Shown one piece after another: positions 18,358-28,164 of a stretch of DNA of 64,000 nucleotides. The stretch comes from Bacteroidales bacterium (GTDB taxonomy: Bacteria; Bacteroidota; Bacteroidia; Bacteroidales; UBA932). Positions within the stretch are counted from its first letter, which is position 1. Every line of letters starts with the position of its first letter. The notes beneath the pieces are model-generated. The model did no database searches and was not told the origin of the DNA. It was given only the letters and a program-made list of their open reading frames with translations. The position numbers and the translations under genes are program-made. Location: contig JAAYJQ010000014.1 of NCBI GenBank assembly GCA_012522855.1, positions 1-64,000 on the forward strand, in the 5' to 3' direction.

Positions 18358-19695
18358 ATGCAGCGGCTGGACAGCGAGGAATTCAAGCATATTCTGACGC
18401 GGGCGATCGGGGCGGAGAAGGCGTCGGTCGCTTTTCCTGCTTTTCGGGAAGCGCCTTCCGTCGCGGTCCGCGTCAACCCGTTCAAGGTTTCGGCCTGGGG
18501 ATCGGCCGCGACGGAGGCTGAGACGGAAGCTTTCGCGCGCGCGTGCTTCGGCCCGTCGATTTCGAAGGTGCCTTGGAATCCGCTGGGGTACCTTCTTTCG
18601 GAACGTCCTGTTTTTACCCTTGATCCGTTGTTCCATGCGGGTTGTTACTATGTCCAGGATGCTTCCGCTCAGTTCGCCGGATATTATTGCCGGAGTTTCT
18701 TTGATCGGTTTTCCGATCTCGGACGTCCGGTGCGGGTGCTGGATCTCTGCGCGGCTCCCGGAGGAAAGACAACGGATCTGGCCGCCTCCTTGCGCACCGC
18801 GTTCGGTGACGGTTTCCTTCTGGTTGCCAACGAGGTGATGCGGAACCGGGCTTCCGTTTTGGCGGACAATGTGTCCGTCTGGGGCGATCCGAACGTAACG
18901 GTGACCAGCGTCGATCCGAAGGCGTTCGCCGCCATGGAAGGATTCTTCGATCTGGTGCTGACAGACGTTCCCTGTTCCGGGGAGGGAATGTTCCGGAAGG
19001 ACCCCGAAGCCTTCGACGCATGGTCGGAGGCGGTCGTCGACCTCTGCGCGTCCCGTCAGCGGAGAATCCTGGCGGATGCGTGGCCTGCCCTCCGGCAGGG
19101 GGGGATTCTCCTGTACACGACCTGCACCTTCGAAGAATCGGAGAATGATGCCAACGTGGAATGGATAACCGGCCAGCTTGGCGCCGAGCCGGTTCCGGTT
19201 CCGGACGAGGGATGGGAGTTGCTGCCCGACCGACCCCTGCGGACACGGACCGGGTACCTGCTGATTCCGGGCTTTGTCCGCGGAGAGGGGCAGTTCGCGG
19301 CCGCCGTGGTCAAGACTGCTGCTGCGGGATCCTGCCATCGTCCGGAGGAAGCGCTGGAACGTTTGCGTCCCCTTCGCTTCGGAATGCCTCGTGAAACGCG
19401 GAAAGGCACGGACCTTGTACCTTCAGCGGACATGGCTTTGTGTTTCAAGACGGAACGGGGAGCCTGGCCGGAGGTGGATCTGGGACTGGAGGCAGCCTTG
19501 CGGTTCCTGCGCCGGGACAACCTGTTTCTCGAGGACGCGCCGCCGGGCTTCGTCCTGGTCTGCTATAAAGGGCATCCGCTCGGCTTCGTGAAAAACCTTG
19601 GCAAGCGCAGCAACAACCTTCACCCCCAATCCCGCCGGATTCGGATGGAACTTCCGCCTGCGGTCCGGGGGTCAAGCCGTACACTGAAAGATTGA
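18358..19695 (+). CDS. RsmF/NOL1/NOP2/Sun family RNA cytosine-C5 methyltransferase
   Basis: A 445-residue SAM-dependent m5C RNA methyltransferase, most similar in build to RsmF, which methylates 16S rRNA. The SAM-binding motif VLDLCAAPGGKTT is at about 127-139. The two family cysteines are C206 in DVPCSGEGMFR and C256 in YTTCTFEE. The C-terminal 150 residues correspond to the RsmF-type C-terminal region, probably PUA-like. It follows the SRPBCC-like gene by 2 bases. The specific rRNA position is not predictable. Confidence 0.9.
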   Translation: MQRLDSEEFKHILTRAIGAEKASVAFPAFREAPSVAVRVNPFKVSAWGSAATEAETEAFARACFGPSISKVPWNPLGYLLSERPVFTLDPLFHAGCYYVQDASAQFAGYYCRSFFDRFSDLGRPVRVLDLCAAPGGKTTDLAASLRTAFGDGFLLVANEVMRNRASVLADNVSVWGDPNVTVTSVDPKAFAAMEGFFDLVLTDVPCSGEGMFRKDPEAFDAWSEAVVDLCASRQRRILADAWPALRQGGILLYTTCTFEESENDANVEWITGQLGAEPVPVPDEGWELLPDRPLRTRTGYLLIPGFVRGEGQFAAAVVKTAAAGSCHRPEEALERLRPLRFGMPRETRKGTDLVPSADMALCFKTERGAWPEVDLGLEAALRFLRRDNLFLEDAPPGFVLVCYKGHPLGFVKNLGKRSNNLHPQSRRIRMELPPAVRGSSRTLKD

Positions 19696-19706
19696 ATCCT
19701 TTGCTT

Positions 19707-20627
19707 ATGAAAAGAATCTCCATATTGTTTCTCGCCATTTTCATGGCGCTTCCGGCTTTCAGCCAGGCCCTGACAACGCGGCAGGCGTACAAGGATCGTT
19801 ATCAGCTTCTTGTGTCGAAGCTGGGCGATGACGGGGTGGGAATCGAAACCCTACTGAACCAATGGGCGGAAGATTATCCCGACGACCTGGACATGCTCCT
19901 TGGAAAATTCTCCTATTATCTTGCCAAGAGCCAATCCGAAACGATAGAGAGAATGGATCGGTCCAAATATCTTGGAGCCGGTCCCGCTCTTACGTTGAAA
20001 GACTCGCTCGGAAACGACGTGAATTATTTCCAGGTGACGAATTTCGATGATGCCCGCTTCGGTCTGGCAACCCAGGCCATTGATCGGGCCATCGGATTGA
20101 ACCAGAATCGGCTGGATCTCCGCTTCTACAAGATATCCGCCTTGATCAGTTACGAGAAGGAAAGTCCGGATATGGCGCTTTCGGACCTGAAGGCGCTGAT
20201 CGACTACCAAGGCGTCAGCCATCCCCGTTGGGAATACCCTGACATGGAAGTGACGGACGAAGTCTTCGCCGCGTCAGTTCAGGAATATTGCTACGTCTTC
20301 TTCAGAATCGGGTCTCCTTCCTCTTTCGAGGCATTCCGGGAGATTTCGCAAAAGATGCTGGCGTACTTTCCCGATGATCCGGTCTTCCAGACAAATCTCG
20401 GATCCTATGAACTGGTATACAAGCAAAACAACAAGGCCGCTCTCAAGATTTACAAAAAAGTACTGAAGAAGCATCCCGACGACTATCCCACCATCAAGAA
20501 CTGCGTCCTGCTGGCGCGTTCGGACAAAAACACGAAACTGGAAAAGAAGTACCTTCCCATGTTGATTCGGACGACGACCGACGAAGCTGAAAAAGCGGCC
20601 GCTACCGCCCGGCTGAACGCGCTCTAG
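19707..20627 (+). CDS. Secreted tetratricopeptide-like protein
   Basis: A 306-residue protein with a signal peptide (MKRISILFLAIFMALPAFSQ, cleavage likely before Gln). Helix-rich repeats follow that look like TPR units, for example the segment PDDPVFQTNLGSYELVYKQN and the following YKKVLKKHPDDYPTIKN. A TTG at 19692 would add five residues; the ATG is preferred because it begins a standard signal peptide. The 3' end overlaps convergent folP by 4 bases. No function can be assigned. Confidence 0.8.
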   Translation: MKRISILFLAIFMALPAFSQALTTRQAYKDRYQLLVSKLGDDGVGIETLLNQWAEDYPDDLDMLLGKFSYYLAKSQSETIERMDRSKYLGAGPALTLKDSLGNDVNYFQVTNFDDARFGLATQAIDRAIGLNQNRLDLRFYKISALISYEKESPDMALSDLKALIDYQGVSHPRWEYPDMEVTDEVFAASVQEYCYVFFRIGSPSSFEAFREISQKMLAYFPDDPVFQTNLGSYELVYKQNNKAALKIYKKVLKKHPDDYPTIKNCVLLARSDKNTKLEKKYLPMLIRTTTDEAEKAAATARLNAL

Positions 20628-21394
20628 ACCGCTGCCGTTCCGGCTCCGGCGCGGAGCAGGCGGTGAAGTTTTACTGTACGAACTGTTTCTGCCACATCGT
20701 GGACGCGCAGGATTTCGGCGCCGCCGTCCAGGGCGATGAAGTTAACGATTTGGGTGGCCGGCAGAGCCTCTTCGGGCGAAATTCCAAGCGGTTTCCACAG
20801 CATGGTCTTGCGGGAAAGACCGGCCAGCACCGGACGGCCGAAGCGCCGGAAAGCCTGCAGATCCCGGAGGACGCGCCAGTTGTCTTCCACCGTTTTCCCG
20901 AAGCCGAAACCCGGATCGAGGATCCAGTCCGCGACCCTGAACTTCTCCGCCTTTTCGGCGAACCGCTCGAAGAAGCCGACCGGATCGGCGCTGCTGTCCA
21001 TTGCGATGTACGGCAGGTTCAGCCGGGCGACCAAGGTCAGGAGTTCCGGCGAGCCTCCGGTGATGTCGTTCACCATGAAAGGGCCGGCAAGGTCGTAGGC
21101 CTTCCGGATCACATCCGGCCAGTAGGTGTCGATCGAGAGGGGAGTTCCGGGATATTCCTGCCGCAACAGCCGTAGCGCGGGTTCCAGCCTTCTCCATTCC
21201 TCTTCAGGCCCCACCGGTGTGGAACCGGGCCTGGAGGAACAGGGGCCGAGGTCGATGATGTCGGCGCCTTCGGACCGGGCATTTCCGACTTTCCCGAGGA
21301 AGCACGCCTCGTCGAAGCTTCCGTCTTCGCGGAGCGTGTGGCTTCCGGAGAAGAAGGAGTCGTTTGTCAGATTGACGATCGCCATGATTTTCAT
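20624..21394 (-). CDS. folP: Dihydropteroate synthase
   Basis: Folate-pathway enzyme joining p-aminobenzoate and a pterin pyrophosphate; 256 residues. The two DHPS signatures are present: IVNLTNDSFFSGS at the N-terminus and DIIDLGPCSSRPGS near residue 45, with SIDTYWPDVIRKA and DPGFGFGKT later in the barrel. The protein is slightly shorter than E. coli FolP at the N-terminus but complete. It is a lone minus-strand gene, divergent from tmk. Confidence 0.95.
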   Translation of the reverse strand: MKIMAIVNLTNDSFFSGSHTLREDGSFDEACFLGKVGNARSEGADIIDLGPCSSRPGSTPVGPEEEWRRLEPALRLLRQEYPGTPLSIDTYWPDVIRKAYDLAGPFMVNDITGGSPELLTLVARLNLPYIAMDSSADPVGFFERFAEKAEKFRVADWILDPGFGFGKTVEDNWRVLRDLQAFRRFGRPVLAGLSRKTMLWKPLGISPEEALPATQIVNFIALDGGAEILRVHDVAETVRTVKLHRLLRAGAGTAAV

Positions 21395-21420
21395 ATTCGT
21401 AAAAGTACGAAAAAAATGAA

Positions 21421-21428
21421 TATCTTTG
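21421..21428 (+). promoter_or_regulatory. Probable tmk promoter -7 box
   Basis: TATCTTTG, a full TAnnTTTG match, 22 bases before the tmk ATG. An imperfect TTCG lies 21 bases upstream at the -33 position. Confidence 0.6.
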
Positions 21429-21450
21429 CATCTGCAATTAGGGATGTGCC

Positions 21451-22137
21451 ATGCTGGTTGTCTTGGAAGGCCTGGACGGGGCGGGGAAATCCACTCAGGT
21501 CAGGAAGTTGAAGGAATACCTCAAGGGGATCTGCCCGGAACTTGAATTCATTCATTTTCCGCGCTACGATGCTCCCGTCTACGGCGATCTGATCAGCCGT
21601 TTTCTCCGGGGTGCCTTCGGCGCGATCGACAGTGTTCATCCGCAGCTGGTGGCGTTGCTCTTCGCAGAGGACAGGCACGAAGCCGCGCCCGGGATGAAGC
21701 GGATCCTTTCCCGAGGAGGCGTTGTCCTGCTGGATCGGTACGTCTATTCCAACATTGCCTACCAATGTGCCAAAATCCCGGATCCCGAAGCGCGGGAAAC
21801 CCTGCGCAAATGGATTCTGGACACGGAATACGGGGTATTCGGTCTCCCGGAGCCGGATCTGAACCTCTTCTTGGACGTGCCGATCGGATTTGTGGAGAAG
21901 AAGTTGGAAAATGCGCGGAAGGGTTCCGACCGGACCTATCTCCACGGCTCCCGGGACATCCATGAAGCGGACATCGCTTTCCAGAAACAGGTGCGCGCGA
22001 TTTATCTGCAGCAAGTTTCCCTGGATCCGAAGTTCTTCCGGATTGATTGTTCGGATTCCGCGGGGAACATGCTTCCGCCGGATGCGATCTTCGCCAAGAT
22101 TCGGACCGCTGTGGATGCCGTCTGGCGCGGACGATAA
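21451..22137 (+). CDS. tmk: Thymidylate kinase-family dTMP kinase
   Basis: Phosphorylates dTMP to dTDP; 228 residues. The P-loop GLDGAGKST is at 7-15, the dTMP-site DRYVYSNIAYQ near 92-102, and the lid region follows around residue 145. The protein is a little longer than the common 205-215 residues. It is followed after 33 bases by the DoxX-type gene. Confidence 0.93.
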   Translation: MLVVLEGLDGAGKSTQVRKLKEYLKGICPELEFIHFPRYDAPVYGDLISRFLRGAFGAIDSVHPQLVALLFAEDRHEAAPGMKRILSRGGVVLLDRYVYSNIAYQCAKIPDPEARETLRKWILDTEYGVFGLPEPDLNLFLDVPIGFVEKKLENARKGSDRTYLHGSRDIHEADIAFQKQVRAIYLQQVSLDPKFFRIDCSDSAGNMLPPDAIFAKIRTAVDAVWRGR

Positions 22138-22170
22138 CAAAAACGACTCAAAAATCTGAATGATACGGTC

Positions 22171-23388
22171 ATGACAGCATTTCATCATAGGATCAGGCGG
22201 ATTTGCGCCTGCATCATCGGCATGGTTTTCCTGCTTGCCGGCATGTTCAAACTGCTCGATCCCGTTGGCGCGGGACTCGTTGTCGAAGAGTATTACAAAT
22301 TCTTTCACCTGTGGTTCCTGATCCCGACCGCCAAGGCCGTTGCCGTCGGGCTCGCCTTGTTGGAGGCCTTGACGGGCGCGATGCTGATCAGCGGGATTTG
22401 GCGCAAACTCGCGGCTGTCCTCGCTTCAGCGATGATTGTTGTCTTCACCGTGCTGACCCTGATCCTGGCCGTGGTCAATCCTCCGATGGATTGCGGCTGC
22501 TTCGGGGAAGTCATCCATCTGAGCAATCTGGGGACCTTCCTCAAAAATCTGATTCTGCTCGGGCTTGCCCTCATCGCCTTTCTGCCTTTCGGGAATTTTG
22601 GAAAGAACAAAACCCGGAAGTATGTCTCCTTCGCCCTCTCCGCCGCAGGTATTTTCGCCTTGACCGGCTATTCTCTGGCAAGGCTGCCGCTTGTGGATTA
22701 TACGGATTTCTCGCCGGGGGCGGAACTACTGGCTTCCAAAGACAATTCGATCGATGGGGGCGATGAATACGAATCGACCTTCGTCTATGAAAAGAACGGT
22801 CAGGAGGGCGTGTTTACCCTCGATCATCTCCCGGATTCCACGTGGACTTACGTACGGACGGAAACCATCCGGAAAAAGGGACTCAGGAACGACAATGTGC
22901 CGATCTTGTCCTTCACCGATTCGACGGGAACGTATTGTGATGAGCTGGCGACGGAGGATAATGTGCTGGTGCTTTCGGTGTATCGTCCGCTGAAGTTGAA
23001 GGGGGATTCCTGGACGAAACTCGCGGATGTGATGGATGCCGCCGCCAACGCGGGATTCAAACCGTTGCTGCTTGCCGCAGCCACCCCCGAGGGCATGGAC
23101 ACCCTTTCCGTCATTGTCCCGGATGTGCGTGCCAGACTTTCTTCCCGTCTGTATTACGGCGATTTCACGACACTGATTTCCCTGAACAGGTCCAACGGCG
23201 GCGCCACGTGGTTCAACGAAGGGCAGCTGATCACCAAGTATCCGCTTGGAAAACTTCCGGCAGCGGACGAATTGCTGGAGATGTCCGGTCGGGATGCCAA
23301 CGAAGTCATGCTGGATGACAGTTCTCGGGGCCGCATCAGTTTCGACGCCCTCCTCCTCTATGTATTCGCCATTCTCTTGCTGTTGTAG
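22171..23388 (+). CDS. DoxX/MauE-like membrane protein of the BT_3928 type
   Basis: A 405-residue protein with an N-terminal four-helix DoxX/MauE-like module (helices near 11-30, 55-75, 80-102 and 123-140) carrying the CGCFG motif (C108, C110), a fifth helix near 155, an extracytoplasmic alpha/beta domain, and a final membrane helix at the very end. The arrangement matches the BT_3928 family of Bacteroides. MauE-like modules are linked to thiol-disulfide handling, and the middle domain may be thioredoxin-like (inference; no CXXC seen). Function in this organism is unknown. Confidence 0.8.
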   Translation: MTAFHHRIRRICACIIGMVFLLAGMFKLLDPVGAGLVVEEYYKFFHLWFLIPTAKAVAVGLALLEALTGAMLISGIWRKLAAVLASAMIVVFTVLTLILAVVNPPMDCGCFGEVIHLSNLGTFLKNLILLGLALIAFLPFGNFGKNKTRKYVSFALSAAGIFALTGYSLARLPLVDYTDFSPGAELLASKDNSIDGGDEYESTFVYEKNGQEGVFTLDHLPDSTWTYVRTETIRKKGLRNDNVPILSFTDSTGTYCDELATEDNVLVLSVYRPLKLKGDSWTKLADVMDAAANAGFKPLLLAAATPEGMDTLSVIVPDVRARLSSRLYYGDFTTLISLNRSNGGATWFNEGQLITKYPLGKLPAADELLEMSGRDANEVMLDDSSRGRISFDALLLYVFAILLLL

Positions 23389-23395
23389 CCTTCTT

Positions 23396-26233
23396 TTATA
23401 AGGTCTGCTTGACTTCGATGATGGTGAAGGCTTCGATGTTGTCCCCGACTTTGATGTCGTTGAAGTTTTCGATGCCGATGCCGCACTCCATGCCGGAAGC
23501 GACCTCCTTCGCATCTTCCTTGCCCCGCTTCAGTGAGGCCAGATTGCCCGTGTAGATCACGATGCCGTCCCGGATCAACCGGCAATGGGCCCCCCTTGCG
23601 ATTTTCCCGTCCCGGACCAGACAGCCGGCGATCGTGCCGATCCTCGAAATCTTGAAGGTCTGCTTGACCTCTGCGGTTCCTGTAATCTCTTCCTTCTTGA
23701 TGGGTTCGAGCATGCCTTCGATACCGTCTTTTACATCATTGATGGCATCGTAGATGACCGAGTAGAGCCGGATTTCGATGCCCTGCTCGTCCGCGATCTT
23801 CCGCGCGTCGATGGACGGTCTCACCTGGAAACCGATGATGACGGCATCCGAAGCGTCCGCCAGGATCACGTCGGATTCGGATATGGCTCCGACCGCCTTG
23901 TGGATCACGTTGACCCGCACTTGTTCGGTTGAAAGCTTGATGAGCGAATCGGAAAGCGCTTCCACTGATCCGTCCACATCCGCCTTCACGATCACGTTCA
24001 GTTCTTTGAAATTGCCGATCGCGATCCGGCGTCCGATTTCCTCGAGTGTCATGTGCTTCTGGGTCTTGATACCCTGTATTCGGATCAATTGCTCCCGCTT
24101 GTTTGCGATGGTCTTGGCTTCCTTCTCGTCGGACATGACATTGAATTTGTCACCGGCGCTGGGGGCGCCGTTCAGGCCGAGGATCGAAACCGGCGTGGAA
24201 GGGCCCGCCTCCTTTACCTTCTGCCCGCGCTCGTTGAACATCGCCTTGATGCGGCCGTAGTAGCTGCCGCTCAGCACCATGTCCCCGGTTTTCAAGGTTC
24301 CTTCCTGTACGAGAACCGTCGCAAGATAGCCCCGTCCTTTGTCCAGGGAGGATTCGATCACCACCCCGACTCCGTTCTTGTTCGGATTGGCCTTCAGATC
24401 CCGCAGATCGGTTTCCAGCAGGACTTTTTCGAGAAGTTTGTCCACGTTGAGTCCTTTCTTCGCCGAGATCTCCTGGCTTTGGTATTTTCCGCCCCAAGCC
24501 TCGGTGAGAATGTTCATTTGGGAAAGCTGCTGGTAGATCTTTTCCGGCTGCGCTCCCGCCTTGTCGATCTTGTTGATGGCGAAAACCATGGGGACGCCTG
24601 CCGCCTGAGCGTGGTTGATCGCCTCGACGGTTTGCGGCATGACCGCATCGTCCGCGGCGATGATGATGATGGCAAGGTCGGTCAACTGGGCGCCGCGGGC
24701 ACGCATGGCCGTGAAAGCCTCGTGGCCCGGTGTATCCAGGAAGGTGATCCGACGTCCGTCGGGAAGCTTCACGTTGTAGGCACCGATGTGCTGGGTGATC
24801 CCGCCGGCTTCACCGGCAATGACATTCGCTTTCCGGATGTAGTCGAGCAGGGAGGTTTTACCGTGATCGACATGACCCATGACCGTGATGACCGGAGGTC
24901 TCGGGAGGAGATCTTCTTCCCGGTCGGCGGCTTCGGACTCACTCTCGATTTCCTGGGTCAGATCAGCGGTTACGAATTCGACTTTGAAGCCGAATTGTTC
25001 CGCTACCAGCACCAGGGCTTCGGCGTCCAGCCGCTGGTTGATGGAAACCATCAGTCCCAGATCCATGCACGCCTTGATCACTTCGTTGACCGGTGTGTTG
25101 TTCATAAGGGTGGCAAGGTCGTTGACCGTGACGAATTCGGTGACTTTCAGCACCTTTTTCTCGGCGGCCTCTTGCGCGATCTCCTCCTGCGTCTTCGCGG
25201 CGGCCTGCTCGCGCTTCTCCTTTCGGTATTTCGCTCCGAAATTGCTCCTCTTGTTTTCGTTCATCCGGGCGTAGGTCTCTTTGACCTGCTTCTGGATTTC
25301 CTTCTGCATCGCCTCCTGTTCCTCCTCGGACAGTATCGGTTTGAAGCGGTCTGCGCCGCGGCGTCTTTTAGCGCCCTTGCCTTGCTCCGAGGTCTGGCGC
25401 GAATCCCGCCTGTCCCGCCTGTCCTTCCGATCTTTGCGGCCGTTGTTGTCAGCCTGCTTGCCCTCCTTGTCCACATCTACTTTCTGGCTTCCCTTGGCGA
25501 TTCTTTCGCGCTTCTTTCCGCTCTTTTTCTCGAACTGGGAAAGATCGATCTTGCCCAGCACTTTGAGGCCGGGCGCATCGTTCTTCTTTTCCGTTTTGGT
25601 CTTTTCTTTGGGGCTGGCGGCTTGTTCAGTCTTCTGTTTTTGCGCGGCAGCTATTTTATGCTTGTGCTTGCTCGGGGACTTTTCCTTTGCAGGCTCGGAG
25701 GGAGCAGTTTCCGCAGGGGTTGTTGCGGAAATCTCCTCTTCGGGCTTTTCGGGTTCGGTCTCGCCGGCGGTCTCAGGCAGGCTGGAAGGCACGGTTTCCG
25801 GGACAGGTTCCTCGCGCGGCTCCACTTCAGGTTCCGGTTCAGGCACGGGTTCAGGCACGGGTTCAGGCACGGGTTCAGGCTCCGGTTCAGGCACGGGTTT
25901 CGGCTCCGGCTTCAGTTGGGCGGGGGTGAAGATGGTACTCTTGATGACGGTCTCCTGGACCAACTCCTCGTATTCCTCTTCTTGCTGTTCCTCCTGCTGT
26001 TTCCGGGAAGTCTTCTCCAGAATCTCGGTGAGCTTGATGTCCACCTTCTCGGAAGCTTCTTTCAGTTCAAGGTCCTTTCCGAACTGCTTCTCGATTTCCG
26101 GGAGCAAATTGTCCGAGACCTTTGCATTCGGGTTCGCTTCCACGTCGGCCCCCTTGCTGCGCAAGAAGTCAACGAGATTCTGTAGTCCGATGTTGTACTT
26201 TCTGATGATTTTGTTTAGTCTGATATCTGCCAT
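23396..26233 (-). CDS. infB: Translation initiation factor IF-2
   Basis: GTPase that places fMet-tRNA on the small ribosomal subunit; 945 residues. It has the small N-terminal helical IF2N-type module ([16 protein letters not shown]), a long low-complexity charged region (about 90-330) with Pro-Glu-Pro repeats, a second IF2N module, then the G domain starting with GHVDHGKTS near residue 450, domain II/III and a C-terminal domain. A TTG two codons upstream is possible, but the ATG after AAGGGG is preferred. It is the last gene of rimP-nusA-infB, a conserved order. Confidence 0.97.
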   Translation of the reverse strand: MADIRLNKIIRKYNIGLQNLVDFLRSKGADVEANPNAKVSDNLLPEIEKQFGKDLELKEASEKVDIKLTEILEKTSRKQQEEQQEEEYEELVQETVIKSTIFTPAQLKPEPKPVPEPEPEPVPEPVPEPVPEPEPEVEPREEPVPETVPSSLPETAGETEPEKPEEEISATTPAETAPSEPAKEKSPSKHKHKIAAAQKQKTEQAASPKEKTKTEKKNDAPGLKVLGKIDLSQFEKKSGKKRERIAKGSQKVDVDKEGKQADNNGRKDRKDRRDRRDSRQTSEQGKGAKRRRGADRFKPILSEEEQEAMQKEIQKQVKETYARMNENKRSNFGAKYRKEKREQAAAKTQEEIAQEAAEKKVLKVTEFVTVNDLATLMNNTPVNEVIKACMDLGLMVSINQRLDAEALVLVAEQFGFKVEFVTADLTQEIESESEAADREEDLLPRPPVITVMGHVDHGKTSLLDYIRKANVIAGEAGGITQHIGAYNVKLPDGRRITFLDTPGHEAFTAMRARGAQLTDLAIIIIAADDAVMPQTVEAINHAQAAGVPMVFAINKIDKAGAQPEKIYQQLSQMNILTEAWGGKYQSQEISAKKGLNVDKLLEKVLLETDLRDLKANPNKNGVGVVIESSLDKGRGYLATVLVQEGTLKTGDMVLSGSYYGRIKAMFNERGQKVKEAGPSTPVSILGLNGAPSAGDKFNVMSDEKEAKTIANKREQLIRIQGIKTQKHMTLEEIGRRIAIGNFKELNVIVKADVDGSVEALSDSLIKLSTEQVRVNVIHKAVGAISESDVILADASDAVIIGFQVRPSIDARKIADEQGIEIRLYSVIYDAINDVKDGIEGMLEPIKKEEITGTAEVKQTFKISRIGTIAGCLVRDGKIARGAHCRLIRDGIVIYTGNLASLKRGKEDAKEVASGMECGIGIENFNDIKVGDNIEAFTIIEVKQTL
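25824..25912. repeat. Short tandem repeat inside infB (12-bp unit)
   Basis: Several near-perfect copies of GGTTCAGGCACG (plus-strand reading) with GGTTCCGGTTCAGG variants. On the coding strand they encode alternating Pro-Glu-Pro/Val dipeptide repeats in the flexible N-terminal part of IF-2. Unit length is a multiple of 3, so copy changes keep the frame. Confidence 0.8.
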
Positions 26234-26275
26234 ATTCAACCCCTTGTTAATCTGTGATTCAGTCCGCTGAGTGGA

Positions 26276-27541
26276 CTAGTCTTCAAATTCGGCGCTGAGG
26301 ATCTTGAACACCTCGGCAACCGTTTCGTCTTCAAGGTCCGCGCGCTTGGCCACATCTTCGGGCGTGTAAGCGAGGACACTCTTCGCGGTGTCGCATCCGA
26401 TGGCCTTCAACCGATCGATGACCCACTGGTCAATTTCGTTGTTGAATTCATCCAGCAACACATCTTCTTCCTCCTCCACTTCCTCTTTCGGAAGTTCCCT
26501 CCATACTTCGATTTCGCGGCCTGCAAGCATACCTGCGAGCTTGATGTTGCATCCGCCCCGGCCGATTCCTTTCTTGACCTCATCCGGTTGCATGTAGACC
26601 TTGATCTTATCGTTCTCGGATTCTCCGAGGTCGATCGAGCTCACCTTGGCCGGATTGAGCGCCCGCTGGATGAGCAGCTGGGTGTTGGACGTCCACTGCA
26701 GGACATCGATGTTCTCGTTGCGGAGTTCGCGGACGATGCCGATGATGCGGGAGCCCTTTACACCGATGCAGGCGCCGATCGGGTCAATCCGTTCGTCGTA
26801 AGATTCCACGGCCACTTTCGCGCGTTCGCCTGGAATGCGGACCACCTTTTTGACCGTAATCAAGCCGTCGAAGATCTCCGGCACCTCCTGCTCGAAGAGT
26901 TTTTCCAGGAACTCGTTGGATGTCCGCGAGAGGGTGATGTAAGGCGTGGTGTTGTTTTTCATCTCCACGCTTTTGATGATGGCGCGGATGGCATCTCCTT
27001 TCTTGAACCTTTCCCCGGGGATCTGCTCGGCCTTGGGGAGGTGGAGTTCATTGCTTTCCTCATCCAGCACGATGACTTCCTTGGACCAGGTCTGGTAGAT
27101 CTCGCCCGTGAAAAGTTCTCCGACTTTGTCGGAATATTCCTTGAAAACGTTCGCCTTGTCGATGTCCATGATCCGTCCCTGCAGATTCTGACGGATGTTC
27201 AGGATTCCCCTGCGCCCGAAGGACTCGAGTGACAGTTTCTTGGTGAAGACGTCCCCGATTTCGTAGTCGTCGTCTCCCGTCTCACGCTTGATCTGCTCGA
27301 GCGTGATCTGTGTATTCGGATTTTCTACTTCTTCCACAATGTCGAAGTTCTGGTAGATTTCGCAGTCTCCCTTGTCGACATTGATAATCACGTCGAAATT
27401 GTCAGCTGAGCCGTAGGTCTTTGCGATCTGGGTCAGGAACACGTCCTTGAGCACCCCCATCATGACGGGACGGTCGATGTTCTTCTCTTCTTTGAAGTCC
27501 TTGAACGCATCAATGAGCGTAGCTTCGTCTTTCTTTTTCAT
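26276..27541 (-). CDS. nusA: Transcription termination/antitermination protein NusA
   Basis: RNA polymerase elongation factor, 421 residues. The N-terminal polymerase-binding domain is followed by an S1 domain (about 130-200), two KH domains with GACIGVKGSRI and GRGGCNIKLA, and a C-terminal helix-hairpin-helix tail (IDRLKAIGCDTAKSVLAYTP). It lies between rimP (13 bases) and infB (42 bases). Possible autoregulation is suggested by the leader hairpin upstream of rimP. Confidence 0.96.
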   Translation of the reverse strand: MKKKDEATLIDAFKDFKEEKNIDRPVMMGVLKDVFLTQIAKTYGSADNFDVIINVDKGDCEIYQNFDIVEEVENPNTQITLEQIKRETGDDDYEIGDVFTKKLSLESFGRRGILNIRQNLQGRIMDIDKANVFKEYSDKVGELFTGEIYQTWSKEVIVLDEESNELHLPKAEQIPGERFKKGDAIRAIIKSVEMKNNTTPYITLSRTSNEFLEKLFEQEVPEIFDGLITVKKVVRIPGERAKVAVESYDERIDPIGACIGVKGSRIIGIVRELRNENIDVLQWTSNTQLLIQRALNPAKVSSIDLGESENDKIKVYMQPDEVKKGIGRGGCNIKLAGMLAGREIEVWRELPKEEVEEEEDVLLDEFNNEIDQWVIDRLKAIGCDTAKSVLAYTPEDVAKRADLEDETVAEVFKILSAEFED

Positions 27542-27554
27542 TGTATTATGAACT

Positions 27555-28028
27555 TTATTTATGATTCGACACGATGTGCGGAACCACGGAATTGACCGCT
27601 TCCCGCGAAAAAGCCTCCTCCCGCTCCACGGAAACCTTCTTCTTGGAGCCTTCCAACGTCTCTTTCCGGAAATATTTCAAAACGATTCCTTCTTCATCCG
27701 CGCGGATCAGCGCGCCGATGAGTCTCTGCCCTCCCTTGAGGCGTACTTCCACCTGGGTGCCGAGGGCTTTCCGGTACTGCCGCAGCACCTTGAACGGTTG
27801 GTCCAGTCCCGCGGAAGTAACGGTCAGCGCATAGTCCTCGACATCCTTGTCGAAAGCTGCCAGGAAGGCATCGTTCACTGCCGCGCAGTCACTCAGATCG
27901 ACTGAGCCGGAATCCTTCTCGATTGTAAGCACGATTTCGTTTCCCTTGCTGACGGTGACATCCACAAGAAAACAGCCGCGTCGCGCGACCGCTTCCTCGA
28001 TTTTCCCGGTAATTGCTTTCTTGTCCAT
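27555..28028 (-). CDS. rimP: Ribosome maturation factor RimP
   Basis: A 157-residue protein needed for 30S subunit maturation, with the N-terminal alpha/beta domain and a C-terminal SH3-like barrel ([20 protein letters not shown]). The frame is open upstream to a GTG at 28070, but that codon lies within a stable hairpin a few bases after the predicted transcription start. The ATG at 28028 ([14 protein letters not shown]) fits the family. First gene of rimP-nusA-infB. Confidence 0.92.
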   Translation of the reverse strand: MDKKAITGKIEEAVARRGCFLVDVTVSKGNEIVLTIEKDSGSVDLSDCAAVNDAFLAAFDKDVEDYALTVTSAGLDQPFKVLRQYRKALGTQVEVRLKGGQRLIGALIRADEEGIVLKYFRKETLEGSKKKVSVEREEAFSREAVNSVVPHIVSNHK

Positions 28029-28040
28029 AGCGGCTTTCTT

Positions 28041-28075
28041 AAAAACAAAAGATAGGAGACGCTGCGTCACCTATC
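28041..28075 (-). terminator. Terminator-like hairpin in the rimP-nusA-infB leader (putative attenuator)
   Basis: On the minus strand GATAGG-T-GACG, a three-base CAG loop and CGTC-T-CCTATC form a 10-bp stem with one T-T mismatch, followed by TTTTGTTTTT. It lies between the predicted promoter (28089-28096) and the rimP ATG (28028), so it is in the 5' leader of the operon and does not follow any gene. A leader attenuator is the most likely reading; a 5'-end stabilising hairpin is the alternative. Confidence 0.7.
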
Positions 28076-28088
28076 CTTCTCACGGATG

Positions 28089-28096
28089 CAAATATA
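28089..28096 (-). promoter_or_regulatory. Probable rimP operon promoter -7 box
   Basis: TATATTTG on the minus strand, a full TAnnTTTG match. With start of transcription about 6 bases on, the leader hairpin would begin within roughly the first 10 nucleotides of the transcript. A TTTTC at the -33 position is a partial match. Confidence 0.6.
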
Positions 28097-28103
28097 AGGA
28101 TAT

Positions 28104-28135
28104 TTTGATAAATAAGAAAATCTTTGCTTTATTTG
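28104..28135 (+). promoter_or_regulatory. Probable lpxD promoter
   Basis: TTTG (28104-28107), a 20-base gap, then TTTATTTG (28128-28135), seven of eight positions fitting the Bacteroidota -33/-7 pattern with ideal spacing. It lies 30 bases before the lpxD ATG and is back-to-back with the rimP promoter. Confidence 0.6.
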
Positions 28136-28164
28136 CAAACCATTTTCATTATAATAAGCGCGAT

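Noticed and set aside
24053-26185. 710-codon plus-strand open frame
   Set aside because: It is the antisense of infB; the minus-strand IF-2 frame has clear motifs and explains the open frame by codon bias.
28028-28070. GTG start for rimP at 28070
   Set aside because: It lies inside the leader hairpin almost at the predicted transcript start; the ATG at 28028 fits the family better.
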